DNA of 17,898 bases from an uncultured Clostridia bacterium (GTDB taxonomy: Bacteria; Bacillota; Clostridia; Christensenellales; Aristaeellaceae). The notes under the pieces are model-generated. The model was not told where the DNA came from. It saw only the letters and a program-made list of their open reading frames with translations, and did not search any database. The stretch lies in the NCBI GenBank assembly GCA_934636425.1, contig CAKUAV010000048.1:1-17898 (forward strand), written 5' to 3'. Within the stretch, counting starts at the first letter, position 1. Each line of letters opens with the position of its first letter. A program made the translations under genes and the position numbers. Below are positions 14,413-17,898 of the stretch, piece after piece.

Positions 14413-14438
14413 GCCCTCCGGCCATTGACCGAAAGGGC
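14413..14438 (-). terminator. Weak hairpin between fumarase and rex
   Basis: GCCCTTTCGG and CCGGAGGGC on the minus strand pair with one bulge around a seven-base loop. No T run follows, so it may only partly end the fumarase transcript, or it may be an mRNA structure. Confidence 0.3.
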
Positions 14439-14459
14439 GACCCGCTGTCTATGTCAAAA

Positions 14460-15836
14460 TCAGACCATCTCTTCGGGATGGAACACCTCGTCGAAGCGCT
14501 CGGGCGTCAAAAAGCCCAGAGACACGCAGGCCTCGCGCAGAGAGATGTTGTCGTGATACGCCTTCTTGGCGGTCTTGGCCGCGTTCTCATAGCCGATGTA
14601 GGGGTTGAGCGCGGTGACCAGCATCAGCGAGTTGTGCAGGTTGTGGTACATCTTGTCGCGGTTGGCGGTGATGCCCGTGGCGCACTTCCTGTTGAAGGAC
14701 ACGATCGCCTCGGCCAGCAGGCGCGCGGACTGCAGGAAGTTGTAGGCCGCAACCGGCATGAACACGTTCAGCTCAAAGTTGCCCTGAGAGGCCGCCATGC
14801 CGACCGCCACGTCGTTGCCCATGACCTGCACGGCCACCATGGTGACGGCCTCGCACTGCGTGGGATTGACCTTGCCGGGCATGATGGAGGAGCCGGGCTC
14901 GTTTTCGGGAATGTGGATCTCGCCCAGACCGTCGCGGGGGCCGGAGGCCAGCCAGCGCACGTCGTTGGCGATCTTCATCATGTCGCAGGCGGTCGCCTTG
15001 ATCGCGCCGTGGGCAAACACCAGCTCGTCCTTAGAGGTGAGCGAGTGGAACTTGTTGGGCGCGGTCACAAAGGGCTTGCCGGTCAGCCGGGCCACCTCGG
15101 CGGCGACGGTCTCGCCGAACGCCTTGGGCGCGTTCAGGCCGGTGCCGACGGCGGTGCCGCCCAGCGCCAGCTCGTAGAGGGGCTTCACGGCCAGCTTCAG
15201 CAGCTCCGCGTCGCGCTCAAGGCTCGAACGCCAGCCGGAAATCTCCTGGCTGAACTTTATGGGCGTGGCGTCCTGCAGATGGGTGCGGCCGGACTTGACC
15301 ACATCGTCATTTTCGGCCTCCAGGCGCTTGAACGTCGCGATCAGCTCCTCGATGGCCGGCAGCAGCTTGTCCTCAATGGCGAACACGGCGGAAATGTGCA
15401 TCGCGGTGGGGAATGTGTCGTTCGAGGACTGGCTCATGTTGATGTCGTCGTTGGGGTGCAGCAGCTTTTTGCCCGCAATCTGATTGCCGCGGTTGGCAAT
15501 GACCTCGTTGGCGTTCATGTTGGACTGCGTGCCGGAGCCGGTCTGCCACACGACCAGCGGGAAATGGCCGTTCAGCTCGCCGGAAATGACCTCGTCGGCC
15601 GCCGCGGTGATGGCCTTGACCTTTTCGTCGGTCATCTTTTCGGGCTTCAGGGTATGGTTGGCCAGAGCCGCCGCCTTTTTGAGCAGGCCGAAGGCGTGGA
15701 TGATCTCGGCGGGCATGGTTTCAATGCCCACGCCGATCTCAAAATTTTCGTGGCTGCGCTGGGTCTGCGCCGCCCACAGGCGGTCGGCAGGGACTTTCAT
15801 CTCGCCCATGGAGTCATGTTCGATGCGGTATTCCAT
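14460..15836 (-). CDS. fumC: Class II fumarate hydratase, 458 aa
   Basis: Reversible hydration of fumarate to malate in the cytosol; in an anaerobe it probably runs toward fumarate in the reductive branch. Signature segments are SGRTHLQDATPI (about 186-197) and the catalytic loop GSSIMPGKVNPTQCE (about 315-330). The usual N-terminal ERIEHDSMGE-like start is present as YRIEHDSMGEMKVP. The length of 458 is that of FumC (about 465), and the enzyme is the oxygen-stable, Fe-S-free class. The ATG at 15836 has AGGAGG ten bases upstream. It follows the malate-type dehydrogenase by 93 bases on the same strand, which places two consecutive steps (oxaloacetate, malate, fumarate) side by side. A possible own promoter is at 15874-15902. 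Confidence 0.95.
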   Translation of the reverse strand: MEYRIEHDSMGEMKVPADRLWAAQTQRSHENFEIGVGIETMPAEIIHAFGLLKKAAALANHTLKPEKMTDEKVKAITAAADEVISGELNGHFPLVVWQTGSGTQSNMNANEVIANRGNQIAGKKLLHPNDDINMSQSSNDTFPTAMHISAVFAIEDKLLPAIEELIATFKRLEAENDDVVKSGRTHLQDATPIKFSQEISGWRSSLERDAELLKLAVKPLYELALGGTAVGTGLNAPKAFGETVAAEVARLTGKPFVTAPNKFHSLTSKDELVFAHGAIKATACDMMKIANDVRWLASGPRDGLGEIHIPENEPGSSIMPGKVNPTQCEAVTMVAVQVMGNDVAVGMAASQGNFELNVFMPVAAYNFLQSARLLAEAIVSFNRKCATGITANRDKMYHNLHNSLMLVTALNPYIGYENAAKTAKKAYHDNISLREACVSLGFLTPERFDEVFHPEEMV

Positions 15837-15873
15837 TGTATGTGTTCCTCCTGTTTTGGATGCGGTTGCGTGA

Positions 15874-15902
15874 AATATACGACTCGGGCGGCGCGCTGAC
15901 AG
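15874..15902 (-). promoter_or_regulatory. Possible fumC promoter
   Basis: On the minus strand, CTGTCA (complement of 15897-15902) and TATATT (complement of 15874-15879) are separated by 17 bases. The predicted start of transcription is about 30 bases before the fumC ATG. The match is moderate (4 of 6 and 5 of 6). Confidence 0.4.
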
Positions 15903-15929
15903 TCATCCGCCCGGTCATGCGCCATGCGC

Positions 15930-16874
15930 TCAGATGGTCAGGCCGCCGATGATGCCCTTGAGCACATCCGCGCTGGCGCGCAGGCGGGCGATTTCGGGAT
16001 CGGTCAGCGGCACGAGCACCTTGCCGTTCACCTGCTTGTTGCCCACCAGGTTGAGCGTGCTCAGGCAGACGTCGTCGATGCCGTACTCGCCGTGCATCAT
16101 TGTGGAGACGGTCATGGTGGTGTCCATGCCGTTCAAGAGGCTCTTGATGATGTGGCAGACGGAAATCGACACGGCATAGAACGTCGCGCCCTTGCGCGCA
16201 ATGACGCGGCCGCCCGACTTCTTGACATACTGCTCGATCTCGTCATAGTCCAGCGCCGGATTCTCCAGCGGCGAATGACCCAGCACCTTCTGGCACTCGT
16301 CGATCGGCACATTGGACACGTTCGCCACAGACCACGGAATGAACGCAGAATCGCCGTGCTCGCCGAACACATAGGCGTGGACGTTGCTCTGGCTGATGTG
16401 GAAATACTCGGAAATGCGCGCGCGCAGACGGGCGGTGTCGAGTATCGTGCCCGAGCCGATGATGCGGTTCTCCGGAATGCCGGAGAGCTTGGTGAACGTA
16501 TAGGTCAGTATGTCGACCGGATTGCTGACGATGATGTAGGTGGCGTCGGGCGCCTGACGGGTGATCTCCGGAATGATCGACTTGGTGATGCCCACGTTGA
16601 TCTGAGCCAGCTCCAGACGGGTCTGGCCGGGCTTTCTGGCGATGCCGGAGGTCAGCACGACGATGTCGGAATTCTTCGCGTCCTCGTAGGTGCCGGCATA
16701 GACGGCGCAGGGGCCGAAGAACGGCGCGCCCTGACGGATATCCAGCGCCTCGCCCAGCGCCTTTTCCTGATTGATGTCAATCAGCACGATTTCGGAAGCC
16801 ACACCCATGATGGCCAGAGAGTAGGCGATCGTCGAGCCGACACTTCCCGTTCCAATAATAGAAACCTTAATCAT
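15930..16874 (-). CDS. L-lactate/malate dehydrogenase family enzyme, malate-type specificity residue, 314 aa
   Basis: NAD-dependent 2-hydroxyacid dehydrogenase. The dinucleotide loop is GTGSVG (8-13), D33 ends the second strand (NAD preference), the catalytic pair is D146 and H173 (GEHGD), and substrate carboxylate arginines are R86 and R149. The overall sequence (LDTARLR, TRLEL) resembles clostridial lactate dehydrogenases, and automatic annotation would probably say Ldh. However, the mobile-loop specificity site (LDH position 102) is R80 in ARKPGQTR, where true lactate dehydrogenases carry Gln. Arg there is the malate dehydrogenase signature. The fumC gene downstream supports malate as product. 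The ATG at 16874 has GAGGAGGG upstream. A palindrome at 16930-16948 lies 55 bases before the gene. Confidence 0.9.
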   Translation of the reverse strand: MIKVSIIGTGSVGSTIAYSLAIMGVASEIVLIDINQEKALGEALDIRQGAPFFGPCAVYAGTYEDAKNSDIVVLTSGIARKPGQTRLELAQINVGITKSIIPEITRQAPDATYIIVSNPVDILTYTFTKLSGIPENRIIGSGTILDTARLRARISEYFHISQSNVHAYVFGEHGDSAFIPWSVANVSNVPIDECQKVLGHSPLENPALDYDEIEQYVKKSGGRVIARKGATFYAVSISVCHIIKSLLNGMDTTMTVSTMMHGEYGIDDVCLSTLNLVGNKQVNGKVLVPLTDPEIARLRASADVLKGIIGGLTI

Positions 16875-16929
16875 AAAACACCCTCCTCGCGTTATTAGGT
16901 CGTATATTGCCTATCCATCCGCTTGCTTA

Positions 16930-16948
16930 TCGATAGATTTTCTATCGA
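16930..16948. promoter_or_regulatory. Perfect 8-3-8 palindrome upstream of the malate-type dehydrogenase
   Basis: TCGATAGA (16930-16937) and TCTATCGA (16941-16948) are exact inverted copies around TTT. It is an AT-rich palindrome of operator size in a GC-rich genome, about 55 bases before the dehydrogenase start. It is not a Rex, Fur or Fnr consensus that I recognise, and there is no T run for a terminator. Confidence 0.55.
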
Positions 16949-17030
16949 AAGAGGACGGATCGGGACACATGAGTCATAGAGCCGGCCTGCGCGGAAAATC
17001 GCCGCCGGACCGCCTCATTCGAAAATGCCC

Positions 17031-17279
17031 TTACCGGGCCAGTGGCAACACGGTCTCCGTAAAGAACGCGCGCGCATTGTCCGGCTCCACGCGATAGACC
17101 TCTCCGTTCACGGAGACGGATACGCCGCTCTTGGCGCACTGATGCATGCAGAACGAAGCTTCAAACTTCACCTTGTCGTGGAGCTTGTTTTCCTCGATCA
17201 TCTGCTGAAAGGTCGCGATGACGCCGTGCGCGCCATTGAGATGACAGGAGCTGCCGATGCAAACACGAAGATCAACCAT
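17031..17279 (-). CDS. Thioredoxin-like [2Fe-2S] ferredoxin, 82 aa
   Basis: Small electron carrier or sensor related to the NuoE/HydC thioredoxin-like [2Fe-2S] domain. Four ligands are in the family spacing: C7 and C12 (CIGSSC), then C44 and C48 (CMHQC). The length equals the bare domain, and no other domain is attached. Such stand-alone proteins are common in clostridial hydrogenase and Nfn neighbourhoods. The ATG at 17279 follows AAGGAGG about nine bases upstream. It is read after the GltA/NfnB-like gene and before the malate-type dehydrogenase, with about 156 bases to the latter. The redox partner cannot be told from sequence; the flavoprotein upstream or HydS are candidates. Confidence 0.9.
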   Translation of the reverse strand: MVDLRVCIGSSCHLNGAHGVIATFQQMIEENKLHDKVKFEASFCMHQCAKSGVSVSVNGEVYRVEPDNARAFFTETVLPLAR

Positions 17280-17280
17280 G

Positions 17281-17427
17281 TTAATTTTCCTCCTTGTGCG
17301 TATCGTGGATGTTCAATGGTTCGTATTCCCTGATGATATCGCGGCGGATGAAGAGGGCGCGCGCAGCGCACTCGCCGACTGTCTGGCGGTCGCCTGCGAT
17401 GCTCTTCTGCGCGCGTCGCCGTTTCAC
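17281..17427 (-). CDS. Possible small protein, 48 aa, between the flavoprotein and the ferredoxin
   Basis: An open frame fills exactly the gap between two genes. It has GTG at 17425-17427, just after the flavoprotein TGA, and TAA at 17281-17283, one base before the ferredoxin ATG. The chain is basic at the start (MKRRRAQKS) and ends EYEPLNIHDTHKEEN. Third codon positions are mostly G or C, as in neighbouring genes, and the frame runs through the ferredoxin's AAGGAGG site, as coupled genes often do. Against it: there is no clear ribosome binding site of its own and no family I recognise. It may equally be untranslated spacer. Confidence 0.3.
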   Translation of the reverse strand: MKRRRAQKSIAGDRQTVGECAARALFIRRDIIREYEPLNIHDTHKEEN

Positions 17428-17428
17428 G

Positions 17429-17898
17429 TCATTGCCCGCCGAAGGACTCGTCGATGGCCCTGGCGGCGGTCTTGCCCGCGCCCATGGCCAGTATGACGGT
17501 CGCCGCGCCGGTCACCGCGTCGCCGCCCGCGTAGATGCCCTCGCGGGAGGTCAGACCGGTCGCCTCGTCGGCCACGATGCCGCCCCACTTCTGGGTTTCA
17601 AGACCCTGGGTGGTGGACTTGATGAGCGGGTTGGGCGAGGTGCCCAGCGCCATGATCATGCAGTCCATCTCCAGGTCGAACTCGCTGCCCTCGACCGCCA
17701 CCGGACGACGGCGACCGGAAGCGTCCGGCTCGCCCAGCTCCATCCGCTGGCAGCGCACGCCGCGCATCCAGCCCTGCTCGCCGGCGAGCACCTCGACCGG
17801 GTTGGTCAGGAACCTGAACTCGATGCCCTCCTCCATCGCGTGCTCGACCTCTTCGCGGCGGGCGGGCAGCTCGGCCTCGGTGCGGCGATAGATCACCG
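17429..17898 (-). CDS. gltA: GltA/NfnB-like NADPH-dependent flavoprotein, C-terminal part (5' end outside window)
   Basis: C-terminal third of a glutamate-synthase-small-subunit-type FAD/NAD(P)H oxidoreductase, open through the right edge. The visible part has YRRTEAELPARREEVEHA, ELGEPDASGRRRP, IMALGTSPNPLIKST, and the closing FAD segment YAGGDAVTGAATVILAMGAG followed by KTAARAID. This form is the one annotated as stand-alone GltA or as the large subunit of NfnAB/sulfide dehydrogenase in Clostridia and Thermotoga. NfnAB exchanges electrons between NADH, reduced ferredoxin and NADPH. An NfnA partner, if present, would lie just beyond 17898. The redox setting downstream (ferredoxin, dehydrogenase, Rex, HydS) favours the Nfn reading over amino-acid synthesis, but the window cannot settle it. 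Confidence 0.9.
   Translation of the reverse strand, partial: VIYRRTEAELPARREEVEHAMEEGIEFRFLTNPVEVLAGEQGWMRGVRCQRMELGEPDASGRRRPVAVEGSEFDLEMDCMIMALGTSPNPLIKSTTQGLETQKWGGIVADEATGLTSREGIYAGGDAVTGAATVILAMGAGKTAARAIDESFGGQ

Noticed and set aside
14405..14438. Strong terminator between fumC and rex
   Set aside because: The stem is bulged and no T run follows on either strand, so it is kept only as a low-confidence hairpin.
15867..15883. TTGCGTGAAATATACGA before fumC as a Rex operator
   Set aside because: It only resembles one half-site; the second half (TTCACAA) is missing.

Overview
The window is GC-rich, tightly packed bacterial DNA with strong AGGAGG-type ribosome binding sites. Its gene set (FeoB with a Cys-rich partner, Rex, a PAS-containing [FeFe]-hydrogenase-like sensor next to a SpoIIE phosphatase, an Nfn/GltA-type flavoprotein, malate-type dehydrogenase plus fumarase) is typical of a strictly anaerobic, fermenting Clostridia-type Firmicute, probably gut-associated. 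The genus cannot be fixed from sequence alone.

Left part, plus strand: the 3' part of feoB (cut by the left edge), a 44-residue FeoB-associated Cys-rich membrane protein, an intrinsic terminator, and a short DtxR/MntR-like regulator that appears to have lost its metal ligands. A strong hairpin terminator follows, and an AraC regulator is read back on the minus strand. Divergent from the AraC gene is a three-gene set: PIG3-type quinone oxidoreductase, an SDR, and a class C beta-lactamase-like serine hydrolase.

Middle: after a gene-free stretch of about 300 bases comes a four-gene unit. It encodes a secreted protein of unknown function, two different six-helix ABC-2-like permeases and a short BcrA/LanF-like ATPase. 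The genes are chained by 4-8 base overlaps and closed by a terminator. About 600 bases without a gene follow (10217-10827). They hold 2.5 or so tandem copies of a 205-206 bp structured repeat whose main hairpin shows compensatory base changes between copies.

Right part, all minus strand, in transcription order: the end of a GltA/NfnB-like flavoprotein (cut by the right edge), a possible 48-residue ORF, a thioredoxin-like [2Fe-2S] ferredoxin, a lactate/malate dehydrogenase whose specificity residue is of the malate type, class II fumarase, Rex, a HydS-like sensory hydrogenase with a PAS domain, and a SpoIIE/PP2C phosphatase. Together they look like a redox-balance locus: NAD(P)H/ferredoxin exchange, an oxaloacetate-malate-fumarate electron sink, an NADH-sensing repressor (Rex), and a probable H2/redox-sensing phosphatase switch. 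No catalytic HydA lies within the window.
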